Source of the DNA: a candidate division TM6 bacterium GW2011_GWE2_42_60
GTDB taxonomy: Bacteria > Babelota > Babeliae > Babelales > Babelaceae
DNA: 64,000 bases
Assembly (NCBI GenBank): GCA_000996275.1
Contig: LCEG01000001.1
Span: 1-64,000, forward strand
Direction: 5' to 3'
The position numbers were made by a program, and so were the translations under genes. The notes beneath the pieces were generated by a model. The model did no database searches. It was not told the DNA's origin and saw only the letters and a list, made by a program, of their open reading frames with translations. Below are positions 7,838-16,471 of this stretch, piece by piece. Every line of letters starts with the position of its first letter. Positions within the stretch are counted from its first letter, which is position 1.

Positions 7838-10800
7838 ATGAGATGTGGTATGAAAAATACTTATAAAATTGGGTTCTCGAGATTTTTATTAGGCATGTTT
7901 TTGATAAATAGTCTGTATGCTTCAGCAGAGGTGCATAAAGGGCTACTGAATAAAAACAACTATTATAGTGTCTATAAATCGTTTATTCCTAATCACCTTA
8001 TTCAGACCAATGAAGAATTTGGGCAAAAGAAAAAATCGCATTTTCTTTCTGTAGAAAATTCATCGCATGTTCTACTCAAAAAGCTCGGTGATTTTCAGCA
8101 CCATAATGTGGTTAAAGCGGAACAACTGAAGCCCTTTAGTGTCGGTGGATATGGGGTATTCCAAGAGGTTAATAAAAAAAATCAGGATTCTCCTACCATA
8201 GATTCTGCTGATTATCTTGACTCCTGCCGTGCTTTTACTGAAAAAGACTTAATAAAGTCGATTGTTAAGGGTGGTGTTAAAAATGGAACATCGAGTAATG
8301 ACATCTCTGCTCAAACGGTTGCTGGACGTGCATTTTTATTGGACATACTTTCTAACCCGCCTTCCGATATTAAAGAGATAAGCAAGCGGCGTGAGAGTAT
8401 CAAAAAACTCCGCAAGATGCATCCCCAGACAATTGAAGAAGACCAAAAACAGTGTGTTGACCTTGAGGCAAGCTGCTCGTTTGACCCAAAAGAACTTAAA
8501 AAATTTTATGACCAACACTGGTTTTCACCTTCCCAGTATGCGGACTCAAAATGGCTTGCGCCAATGGTGAGCATGCGTGTTCTGCGATCACTCTATGTAA
8601 ACCATGAAGCACCGATAAATGAGCTTACTTCGGTCGGTTTTCGCACGACAACGGGAGGGCTTTTGGCTGGCGCAGAGATTCCATCAAAAATGCCATGGCT
8701 TGAAAGCGGCAAGCTTTTTGGAGGGGCTCTGTTTTCCTCGCTCAAAAGGAGTGCTTATGATGTCTTTAATCCACTTTTGGATTTTTATGGTGTTACGGGT
8801 TGGCCTTACCTTGCACAAGGACGTTGGTTTGTTGGAGGAGTGCTGACAGCAAGTCCTTTGCTTAATTTTTTGGCTGCGCCAATAATACGGACTGTGGCTT
8901 ATAATGCCGCAGCAATAAAGGATTCTTTTAAAGATGGGCATAAGAAAGATTTTAGTAAATATTACAAACAGGCAAAAATTGAGACAGATAAAGCAATCGA
9001 TAAAGCAATCCGTGACAAGGTGCGTCTTTCTGTGTCTATGGGGATGGGGAAGCCAAATGAAGCAATTAGTACCCATCTTGATGGCTATGAATTCACAAAG
9101 CTTGGCGAGTCTGATCGACATATTGTTGAATATTTAGAAAAATTACGTGGTGCAAAAAAGCTCTGGACAAACATATCTTTTGTATTGGACGTAGCAGAAG
9201 GCGAAAAAAGTGGTATAAACGCCTTTTTTGAAGAATTGGAATCAATTTTTACAACCGCTACCTGGGTAACATGCTCTCAACGGCTTATTCAGTTGTTTTG
9301 GAAAGCAATGGGTAAACCGGTTGAGCAGAATCCGCTTCAGCAGTTTTGGGTATTAATTGGAAAATATGATGCGCTTTGCTCACTCGCACGGTATTTTAAT
9401 CGACTTGAATTAGAAGAACTTAAGGTCTGCGAAGTTGAATTCGATGAAAAAAGTGAGGCGCCACGCATAGAAATAGAAGGTGCCTATCACCCTCTTATGG
9501 CGGCGCAACAGCTTGAGAATGATCTGCCTGTAACGACCAATAATTTTGAATTTAATGAAAAAAACCGTAATAATACCATTATATCTCCTAACGGAGCAGG
9601 TAAGTCGGTTCTTCTGGGTACTCTTTTTAATGTGGTGGAGTTTGCTCAAGGTACTGGTTATACCTTTGGGAAAAAGGCTACGATGACCCTTTTTAAAGGG
9701 GGTATTCACGGTAATAAAAATATTGATGAAAAAATGCAACAGGGGGATTCAACCGGTCGTGTCCAGGTCAATAGTCTTGGTGGTTTGGTTGATGATATTA
9801 AGAGCGCTGCGAAGAAAAACGAGAAAATGCTTCTCTTTGTTGATGAGCCTGCCGCAGGCCTACCAAAAGCAGGCGCTGAAAAAATCTTATTTTCTAAAGA
9901 AGGACTGATCGAATCTTGTGAAAATAATAAGAATGTCATGCTCTTTATGGTGACACACTTTGATTTACGAGAAGATTTGAAAAAGAGTACGTCGTTTAAC
10001 TATATGAATTTAAAAGTTAACGAAACTAACCAAAACGAATCTAAAGAAAATAAATTTGAAAACACCTATACCCTTGAAAAAGGTGAGGGATGGTGGATGA
10101 GCGATTCCGAAAAGCGCAAGCGATTTGTTACCTGTTTTATGAAGAAATTAAAAAAAGATGCAAAGAAGAATACTAAAATTCAAGAAATCTACAACGAAAA
10201 TGATGGAAATCTGTTGTACCCTGAATTTGAAGCAATGGCTTATGAAGACTTGCCTACCTTGGCCAGTGCGGACACCGATGTAGTACGATTTATGCACGCA
10301 TTTAAGCGTTCGACTGTGGTGCCGCTTGATCAGCTGAAAAAAATTAATGTTATTGGTGAAGAAGGCAGTCTTTTCCATGAGATTGCAGGAGATAAGCGAG
10401 AACGGCTTGAGACCTTAATGGGAGCGTTAAAGCTTTCTGAGTGGCTTGTTTCCCCAGGAACAACAAAAGTAGAGATTGAACGTCGCCAGAGCCTTGTTGA
10501 GCAATTGAGGGGTAAAGAAAACCTTGAACGAAAAACTAAAGTCAAAGCACTTCTTACACAATTTAAAAATGTTGAGCAAAAAATAGCGCATGAATCTGTT
10601 TCGGTGAAAGAACAGAGTAAGTTGTACCAAGATATTAGTTTTAGCGTGTTCAACGACAAAATAGACATGAGAAACTATATAAGCGGTCGCTCTGCGATCA
10701 CCTCATGGCGTGCGTTTACGTTGGTTAAGGGGTTCGGTGCCTATATTCTCATGCCAATTGTAGCTGCTGTGACGAATGCGATTTTAACACAAACACTTTT

Positions 10801-12292
10801 TTCTGGTGAGCGTGTTTGGAATCGGTGGACGCAAGGACGACAACTACAACTTTCACCAGAATCGCGTCTCTGGCTTAAAGGTGTTGCTGAAGGTTTTACG
10901 CCAAAAAGTCTTTTGGGCCCAATATCGTTTAAGCAGTTTGCGGGGCAGTTAACAGGGTATAATGCGATAAGAGCATTGTACAATAAAGATTATAAGGCAG
11001 GGTTATTCTCTGCGTTTGGTACGCTCGGTGCCTATGGTCTTACCTATCTAGCTTATAAGAGTTTGCGGAATAATTATGCAGGTTCTGATGTTGGTCAAGG
11101 AGATGCAAAGTTCTTACCCTATTTTGATACTATTGAAAAAGGGCGGGAGCTCTTTAAAAAAGCCTCTCATGAATTTAAAAATAAAGACACATTGTGCCTT
11201 GATGCTGAATTTGAAAAAACATTTGATGCGGCAAAACAGAGTTCGTCTCTGTTTCAGTCTGCTGATAAAATAGAGCAAATTGTGCGTTATTGCGGATATG
11301 AGCTTGAAGAGCTTTGTAGGTTTGATGGTTACTTGGTGTGTAAATCAAGAGAGAGAAAGTTGACGACCTATAAAGCAACATTACCTGTACATGATCTTTT
11401 TAATCAGATGGGTGAATTGGATGCGGCCTGTGCTTTTGCTGAATGGCTTGATATATTGGATGGCAAAGGCTTTCCTGTATATAAAGCGTCGTTTGTTGAC
11501 GAGAAAGACGCACAAAATGGTGCTCAGTTAACGATGGAAGGCGCAATACACCCACTTATGCCGGGTTATAAAAAGTATATTTCTCAAAAAGTTGTTCAAA
11601 ATGATATTAAACTTGATGCAGAAAATTGCAGAAATAATCTGATCACGGCGCCTAATAGTTCGGGTAAGTCGGTTGTTATTCAGAACGCACTTAATATCAT
11701 TTTGGCTCAATCTACTGGGTATAGTTTGAGTAAAACGTACAGAGCCGTTATTTACCATAAAATTCTCTTTAATAAACGTATTGATGACGACATGTCAAAA
11801 GGTGATTCAACGGGTACCGCTCAAGCGGGGAGCATTCTTGAGCTCGCGAATCTTGTTGGCTGGGCAGGGAAGTATCATAAAAACGTCTTTTTAGGATGTG
11901 ACGAGTTCCTTTCTGGAACGCAAGAAGATGTTGCAAAATACCTTCTTTTTGATAAAAAAGTTCTTGGGTTGCTGGTGAAAATGAATGAGTGTCCAAGGGT
12001 TGTTTCAATGCTTGCAACACATTTTGACTTAGGCGCCGCATTAAAAGAAAATAATCTTAATAGTTTCAAGTGCAAACATATGGATGTTAAGTATAAAAAA
12101 GCAAATGGGGTATTTACAATACCTTCTGATGCCTATACTTTTACCAGAACCTTTAAGCTTAAAGATGGTCCGGGCTTTTGGCTTGAGCCTGAAAATAAAG
12201 AGGTGGTCGATGCTTATATGGCTCAGTACTATGATGAATGTCTGCCTGTAGATAAGCGTACCGGTACAAAATTGATACAAAATGAGGCTTAA
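7838..12292 (+). CDS. Exported tandem MutS-like ATPase (two core-plus-ATPase halves)
   Basis: The 1484-residue protein contains two copies of a MutS-like unit. Each half has a MutS core-like helix pattern (GRAFLLDILSNPPSDIKEI near residue 165; KLSEWLVSPGTTKVEIERRQ near 865) and, further on, an ATPase domain. Walker A is SPNGAGKS (K589) and APNSSGKS (K1277). Walker B is LLFVDEPAAG and VFLGCDEFLSG. Both are followed by the conserved Thr-His (VTHFDL, ATHFDL). The mismatch-recognition domain I is absent. Unusually, the N-terminus is a signal peptide (about residues 5-31, core FLLGMFLINSLYASAE), and hydrophobic segments occur near residues 335-360 and 965-990. The ATG at 7850 is an equally good start. 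MutS-family ATPases normally act on DNA in the cytoplasm, so an exported form is odd. A strong terminator follows. Confidence 0.8.
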   Translation: MRCGMKNTYKIGFSRFLLGMFLINSLYASAEVHKGLLNKNNYYSVYKSFIPNHLIQTNEEFGQKKKSHFLSVENSSHVLLKKLGDFQHHNVVKAEQLKPFSVGGYGVFQEVNKKNQDSPTIDSADYLDSCRAFTEKDLIKSIVKGGVKNGTSSNDISAQTVAGRAFLLDILSNPPSDIKEISKRRESIKKLRKMHPQTIEEDQKQCVDLEASCSFDPKELKKFYDQHWFSPSQYADSKWLAPMVSMRVLRSLYVNHEAPINELTSVGFRTTTGGLLAGAEIPSKMPWLESGKLFGGALFSSLKRSAYDVFNPLLDFYGVTGWPYLAQGRWFVGGVLTASPLLNFLAAPIIRTVAYNAAAIKDSFKDGHKKDFSKYYKQAKIETDKAIDKAIRDKVRLSVSMGMGKPNEAISTHLDGYEFTKLGESDRHIVEYLEKLRGAKKLWTNISFVLDVAEGEKSGINAFFEELESIFTTATWVTCSQRLIQLFWKAMGKPVEQNPLQQFWVLIGKYDALCSLARYFNRLELEELKVCEVEFDEKSEAPRIEIEGAYHPLMAAQQLENDLPVTTNNFEFNEKNRNNTIISPNGAGKSVLLGTLFNVVEFAQGTGYTFGKKATMTLFKGGIHGNKNIDEKMQQGDSTGRVQVNSLGGLVDDIKSAAKKNEKMLLFVDEPAAGLPKAGAEKILFSKEGLIESCENNKNVMLFMVTHFDLREDLKKSTSFNYMNLKVNETNQNESKENKFENTYTLEKGEGWWMSDSEKRKRFVTCFMKKLKKDAKKNTKIQEIYNENDGNLLYPEFEAMAYEDLPTLASADTDVVRFMHAFKRSTVVPLDQLKKINVIGEEGSLFHEIAGDKRERLETLMGALKLSEWLVSPGTTKVEIERRQSLVEQLRGKENLERKTKVKALLTQFKNVEQKIAHESVSVKEQSKLYQDISFSVFNDKIDMRNYISGRSAITSWRAFTLVKGFGAYILMPIVAAVTNAILTQTLFSGERVWNRWTQGRQLQLSPESRLWLKGVAEGFTPKSLLGPISFKQFAGQLTGYNAIRALYNKDYKAGLFSAFGTLGAYGLTYLAYKSLRNNYAGSDVGQGDAKFLPYFDTIEKGRELFKKASHEFKNKDTLCLDAEFEKTFDAAKQSSSLFQSADKIEQIVRYCGYELEELCRFDGYLVCKSRERKLTTYKATLPVHDLFNQMGELDAACAFAEWLDILDGKGFPVYKASFVDEKDAQNGAQLTMEGAIHPLMPGYKKYISQKVVQNDIKLDAENCRNNLITAPNSSGKSVVIQNALNIILAQSTGYSLSKTYRAVIYHKILFNKRIDDDMSKGDSTGTAQAGSILELANLVGWAGKYHKNVFLGCDEFLSGTQEDVAKYLLFDKKVLGLLVKMNECPRVVSMLATHFDLGAALKENNLNSFKCKHMDVKYKKANGVFTIPSDAYTFTRTFKLKDGPGFWLEPENKEVVDAYMAQYYDECLPVDKRTGTKLIQNEA

Positions 12293-12319
12293 TATACCGC
12301 CCAAAATAAGACAATTTTT

Positions 12320-12367
12320 AGCCCCGCCGCTCCCTCAAGAAAACAGGGAGCGGCGGGGCTTTTTTTA
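12320..12367 (+). terminator. Rho-independent terminator of the MutS-like gene
   Basis: A perfect 16-bp stem (12320-12335 with 12345-12360; AGCCCCGCCGCTCCCT and its complement) with a 9-base loop is followed by a run of seven T. There is no T-run on the opposite side, so it acts for the plus strand. Confidence 0.95.
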
Positions 12368-12385
12368 TAAAACCCCCTTGGGGAA

Positions 12386-13234
12386 TTAAGATTTGGTTCT
12401 GAATAAATTAAACGTATCAATCATATTTTTTGCTTCACCAAGATCAGATAGAGTATGCGTAATTTCTTCTCTCTTTTGCAATTTTTGAGCACAATATTTG
12501 ATGCGTAGGGCGAGTGCTCGTTGGTAAGCGTCAGGTGTTTTTTTCTGAAGTTTAAGGCATTTTTTTGCATCAGCTTCTATCGAATTTGCCCATACAATGA
12601 CAATGAGGTTCCAGCTTCTACTGAAGGCTTTTCGGATATCCGGGTTTGTCTCTTTCATGGTAGCCTTAACGCTCTCATTTAAAAATTTGAGTGCAGCCTG
12701 AAAGCTACTGGTGGTTTGATAGAGATTTTTAAATTCGGCATCTTTGAAAATATCTATTTTCCCCGTAGTTTCTTTTTTAAGTACGTTCTTTAAAAGATTA
12801 ATCGAACCTTTGAGTTTATTAAATTTTTTGTCGTCACAGGGACCTGTGCCAAGATGCTTTATTATCTTTTGGGTATCGTTATAAATAGGTGTAAGAAGCA
12901 GGGAGAATAAAACTACATCAGGGGTAAAACACTGCCGTTCAAAAGTACCGAGCTTTTTGTTAAAAAGACCATCAGGTTTGAGAGCCAAAACGTTGCTGGT
13001 AATGAGTTGAATAGCTTCACACTTTGAGATGACCTCTTTTTTCTGGTCAGGCGTCTTTTTGGGCCAGATTGTTTCGAGAAGTGAAAATTGTTTTGTTATC
13101 TCAATAATATGTTTTGGAAAAGCCTCTCTGCTTGCTTTGGTAAGATGGAGACAGGAGGCATCATGAGTTCCTGGCAAGAATAGTAGTGCTGCGAATGCAA
13201 TAACTACGGCATAATTGCGTTTAAGTCCGTTCAT
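12386..13234 (-). CDS. Exported protein of unknown function
   Basis: A 282-residue protein with a signal peptide (hydrophobic core AVVIAFAALLFLPG) and then an almost entirely helical, Lys-rich body. The start at 13234 is chosen because AGAGGAG lies 6 bases upstream. Extending the frame to 13339 would run into the end of the preceding gene and bury the signal peptide. No catalytic motif or known family is visible. It lies 16 bases after the gene at 13251-14531 and is probably co-transcribed with it. Confidence 0.75.
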   Translation of the reverse strand: MNGLKRNYAVVIAFAALLFLPGTHDASCLHLTKASREAFPKHIIEITKQFSLLETIWPKKTPDQKKEVISKCEAIQLITSNVLALKPDGLFNKKLGTFERQCFTPDVVLFSLLLTPIYNDTQKIIKHLGTGPCDDKKFNKLKGSINLLKNVLKKETTGKIDIFKDAEFKNLYQTTSSFQAALKFLNESVKATMKETNPDIRKAFSRSWNLIVIVWANSIEADAKKCLKLQKKTPDAYQRALALRIKYCAQKLQKREEITHTLSDLGEAKNMIDTFNLFRTKS

Positions 13235-13250
13235 AAAGACTCCTCTGCTT

Positions 13251-14531
13251 TTAGGGAAGTATGAGTGTTTGTGTGTCATTTTTTTTGGCAATTTTTTTGA
13301 GATAGTCGTAAAGCGTAAGTTTTTTTTCAATAATTTCAAAACGATGTGGTGTATACGTTTTTAGATTTTCAAAATTAAAGGGAACATTGATGAGAGATGA
13401 GACAATCAACTGCATAATCGTTGTTGGAACGGTAGGGGGGGTAGACGTATAGACAGTGAGGGAGTGGGCTGAAATTTTCCCGAGTACTGGAGCTATGTGA
13501 TTAAATTTTTTTTGTGGTTGAATGATGGTTTTTAAGCCATTAGTGAGATCAAGGCAGACGATCTTTTGTGGCCAAAAGAAGAGTAATTGATTCTGATGAT
13601 ATGCTACAGTTGGTTTGTCATAAAAGCAGATAGGCTCTTCTAGAATGTGGATTTTTTGAGTGGCAAGATTGATAAAAAAGGCGAAAGCTATGTGTTTTTC
13701 TAAATTTTGATCGGACGGAGAGTTCACGTGACTCTGCTGATGGTAAGAAGAAATACCGGCGAAGCATTGTTGATTGAGAAAAAGCTGTGCAATCTGCTGT
13801 GCTCGAATTTGGGAGAGCAGTTTTTTGTTTTGGTCGAATACTTGAATAAGTTTGTGCTTTGAGCAGAAATTATTTTCTTTAATGTTTTGGCACGTAACAG
13901 TATAGGAACCGATGGTGATGGAACGGGGGATATTTACCTTGGCATTCCATAAAAAAATGAGCTTTTGTTCATCAGAAAATGTTTCAAATGATTGATGCTT
14001 TTTAAAAGAAAGCACTTCTGCTTTTTTTTGCCACTCGTGCATGGTAATAGAATATTTGTTTTTTATTATGCTCTGTTGGTGGACATCTAAGAGTTGTGGG
14101 TCTTTTTCTATTGCTCTTCGCACAGAATCCAAAATAACAAGACTGAATTCTTTGGGGAGGGCGAGAGCTTGCGTAAAATTGAGAAGTGCGATTTTATTTT
14201 TGAAAGAGACTCTGCCTACTGTTTTTGGAAGTGTGTTCTTATTTTGATTAGGGCCTTGGTAGTATCCATGGAGTTTTTTTAAGATAAGAAGTTGGGTTGC
14301 TTGGGTGGGCGGCAAAAACGTTGGTCTGCCTTTTAAAAAACAGGCAAGTGCTTTTTTATTTTTCTTTACTCCTCTAAGAGAGAAGCAGGCATGTGCGAGT
14401 TTTTTTACTTCTGTTTTATCAGAAAGAGAATAGTACCGCTCATTTAATTCTATCTCTGTGGCACAAAGATGTGAGAGAGATGCAATAAGAGAAATGGCGG
14501 CAATGGCAATAAGAGAGCGGGATTGTTTCAT
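13251..14531 (-). CDS. Exported protein of unknown function, possibly beta-propeller-like at the C-terminal half
   Basis: The 426-residue protein begins with a typical signal peptide (MKQSRSLIAIAAISLIASL). The first 180 residues are helical and basic. The second half alternates short hydrophobic strands with polar turns (for example IFLWNAKVNIPRSITIGSY and KIVCLDLTNGLKTIIQP), as seen in propeller-like scaffolds, but no WD or Kelch motif is clear. It is first in a two-gene unit with the gene at 12386-13234. No family recognised. Confidence 0.75.
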   Translation of the reverse strand: MKQSRSLIAIAAISLIASLSHLCATEIELNERYYSLSDKTEVKKLAHACFSLRGVKKNKKALACFLKGRPTFLPPTQATQLLILKKLHGYYQGPNQNKNTLPKTVGRVSFKNKIALLNFTQALALPKEFSLVILDSVRRAIEKDPQLLDVHQQSIIKNKYSITMHEWQKKAEVLSFKKHQSFETFSDEQKLIFLWNAKVNIPRSITIGSYTVTCQNIKENNFCSKHKLIQVFDQNKKLLSQIRAQQIAQLFLNQQCFAGISSYHQQSHVNSPSDQNLEKHIAFAFFINLATQKIHILEEPICFYDKPTVAYHQNQLLFFWPQKIVCLDLTNGLKTIIQPQKKFNHIAPVLGKISAHSLTVYTSTPPTVPTTIMQLIVSSLINVPFNFENLKTYTPHRFEIIEKKLTLYDYLKKIAKKNDTQTLILP

Positions 14532-14657
14532 GAGAATTACACTTTAAAAAAAGAAGATAAGTTTCTTTTTTGGAGTGTACGGTATTTGTTTTACAGACGC
14601 AATGAAAAATAAACTCGCTTGAGCCGGGCCCATTTTTGGTGACGAGAAAATTCCTTT

Positions 14658-14936
14658 ACCGCTCTTATACTTCGATACATTTTTTCTTGCGAAAAAACAC
14701 TCAGTATGAACGGACTTAGATACCATTACTCACAATGACTTTCCATTACCCACATCTTTGCCCTCTCCGCTCACCCTGATGGGTCGATACCACCGCTCAT
14801 ACTGAGTGTTTTCCCAATGGGAAAACATGTCGCCGTAGGCGGCACAATGTATCGAAGTATCACCATGAGCGGGGTTGAGTTTACCCTGCCTGCCCGCCTT
14901 AGCTTGAGCGACGGCTGGGAGCCCGTCGAAGGGAAT
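14658..14936. repeat. Second cluster of the dispersed palindromic repeats
   Basis: The gene-free stretch 14532-14983 is dominated by repeat units. 14658-14713 carries ACCGCTCTTATACTTCGATACA and then AAAACACTCAGTATGAACGG. 14793-14872 is the same unit inverted (CCGCTCATACTGAGTGTTTT ... TGTATCGAAGTATCACCATGAGCGG) and contains internal inverted repeats (CCCAATGGG; CGCCGTAGGCG). A more diverged part with CCCGTCGAAGGG extends to 14936. No coding sequence is seen here. Confidence 0.75.
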
Positions 14937-14983
14937 GGGTAGAGCAGTAGATTAATAATGGAGAGAGTAAATGTAAAACCTAC

Positions 14984-16447
14984 TTAGTTTTCAAGATATT
15001 TCTTAAAAAGTTCCTGAAAAATCTGAGGATTTCCACGACCTTTTGTCTGCGCCATTGCTTGCCCTACAAAGAAGCTCATTAACTTAGTTTTACCTGCTTT
15101 ATAATCTGCAACTTGCGTTGGATTCTCAGCAATAAGCTTTTGCACAACCGCGTCAAGTTCACTCGAGTCACCCATCTGTTCAAGGCCAAGCTCTTTGACG
15201 AGTGCTTGAGGATCTTTCCCTGTTTCTGCAACAACGGCAAAAATCTCTTGTCCAGCGCGGTTATTTATTTTTCCTTGATCAACTAGATGAACTAATTGGG
15301 CAAGTTTTTCTGGTGTGACCTTACAGTCCGAAAGTGCAATTTTGTGCTCTTTTACAAAACCAAGAAGATCACGTAAGACCCAATTAATTAAAGTGGAGCT
15401 GGATTGAGTCTTTGCTGCTTTTTCGTAGTAGTCTGCAAGTTCTCGATCGCCAATCAAAATATCAACATCATCTGTTTTAAGAGCATATTTTTTTTGAAGT
15501 CGTTCGCTTTTTTCAAAAGGAAGCTCAGGCATTTCTGCGCGCGCTTGTTCGATCCAGCGTTCGTCAATGCAAACGGGCGGCAGGTCTGGCTCGGGGAAAT
15601 AGCGGTAATCCGCTGCCTCTTCCTTGCTACGCATACTAAAAGTCTTTTGATCTTTTGTGTCCCAGAGACGTGTCTCTTGTGTCACCTTTTGACCACTTTC
15701 AAGAAGGAGAATTTGGCGTTCAACTTCATATTCAATAGCATCAGAAATAAACTTAAATGAGTTAATATTTTTGAGTTCGCATCGTGTTCCGAGTTGTGTG
15801 GCACTTTTTTTGCGGACAGAAATATTAGTGTCTGCTCTAAAAGCTCCATCTTCCATATTGCCCGAACAGACATTAAGGTAGGTAACGATTGCGTGTAACG
15901 TTTTAAGATAGGTACGTGCTTCGTAAGCGCTTTTCATATCAGGATAACTGACAATCTCAAGCAATGGCGAACCCGCACGGTTTAAATCAACAAGACTAAT
16001 ATCATCATTGGGTGCGTGAATATTTTTTCCCGCATCTTCTTCCATGTGAATGCGAATCAGTCGAATATTTTTCATATCACCGTTTTCAAGGCGAATGGGT
16101 ACATATCCTTCTAAACAGATTGGCTTGTCACCTTGCGTAATTTGGAAGCCCTTAGGAAGATCAGGATAAAAATAGTGTTTGCGCGAAAACTCACTTTTGC
16201 GATTAATGGTGCAGTTCGTAGCAAGTCCCGTCATAATGGCGTAGTGGACAACTTTTTTATTAAGTACCGGAAGTACTCCTGGATATCCTGCGCAGATGGG
16301 GTCAATATTTTGATTTGGGTTTTTTGAAGGACCATTTTCTGCAGCACAAAAGATTTTACTCTTGGTTGAAAGTTGAACGTGAACTTCAATACCAATATCG
16401 ACCTGATACTCTTGATAGCGCTCTAGAGTGGTAATAGGGCGTGACAT
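14984..16447 (-). CDS. gatB: Aspartyl/glutamyl-tRNA amidotransferase subunit B
   Basis: GatB is the tRNA-binding and kinase-like subunit of GatCAB, which turns Glu-tRNA(Gln) and/or Asp-tRNA(Asn) into the amidated forms for translation. The sequence has the family signatures in order: IGIEVHVQL near the start, the YPDLPKGFQITQ segment, LEIVSYPDM, the CSGNMEDGAFRADTNISVR block, and a C-terminal GatB/YqeY helical domain ending LMSFFVGQAMAQTKGRGNP. At 487 residues it is full length. It follows the RNase E/G gene by 24 bases on the same strand, so the two are probably one operon. gatA and gatC are not next to it. Confidence 0.97.
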   Translation of the reverse strand: MSRPITTLERYQEYQVDIGIEVHVQLSTKSKIFCAAENGPSKNPNQNIDPICAGYPGVLPVLNKKVVHYAIMTGLATNCTINRKSEFSRKHYFYPDLPKGFQITQGDKPICLEGYVPIRLENGDMKNIRLIRIHMEEDAGKNIHAPNDDISLVDLNRAGSPLLEIVSYPDMKSAYEARTYLKTLHAIVTYLNVCSGNMEDGAFRADTNISVRKKSATQLGTRCELKNINSFKFISDAIEYEVERQILLLESGQKVTQETRLWDTKDQKTFSMRSKEEAADYRYFPEPDLPPVCIDERWIEQARAEMPELPFEKSERLQKKYALKTDDVDILIGDRELADYYEKAAKTQSSSTLINWVLRDLLGFVKEHKIALSDCKVTPEKLAQLVHLVDQGKINNRAGQEIFAVVAETGKDPQALVKELGLEQMGDSSELDAVVQKLIAENPTQVADYKAGKTKLMSFFVGQAMAQTKGRGNPQIFQELFKKYLEN

Positions 16448-16471
16448 ACATCGAACCTCGTGGAAGCTATA

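Noticed and set aside
8684-9121. 145-codon minus-strand frame inside the MutS-like gene
   Set aside because: It is entirely inside a clearly coding plus-strand region with two ATPase domains; it is a shadow frame rich in Cys, Ile and Lys.
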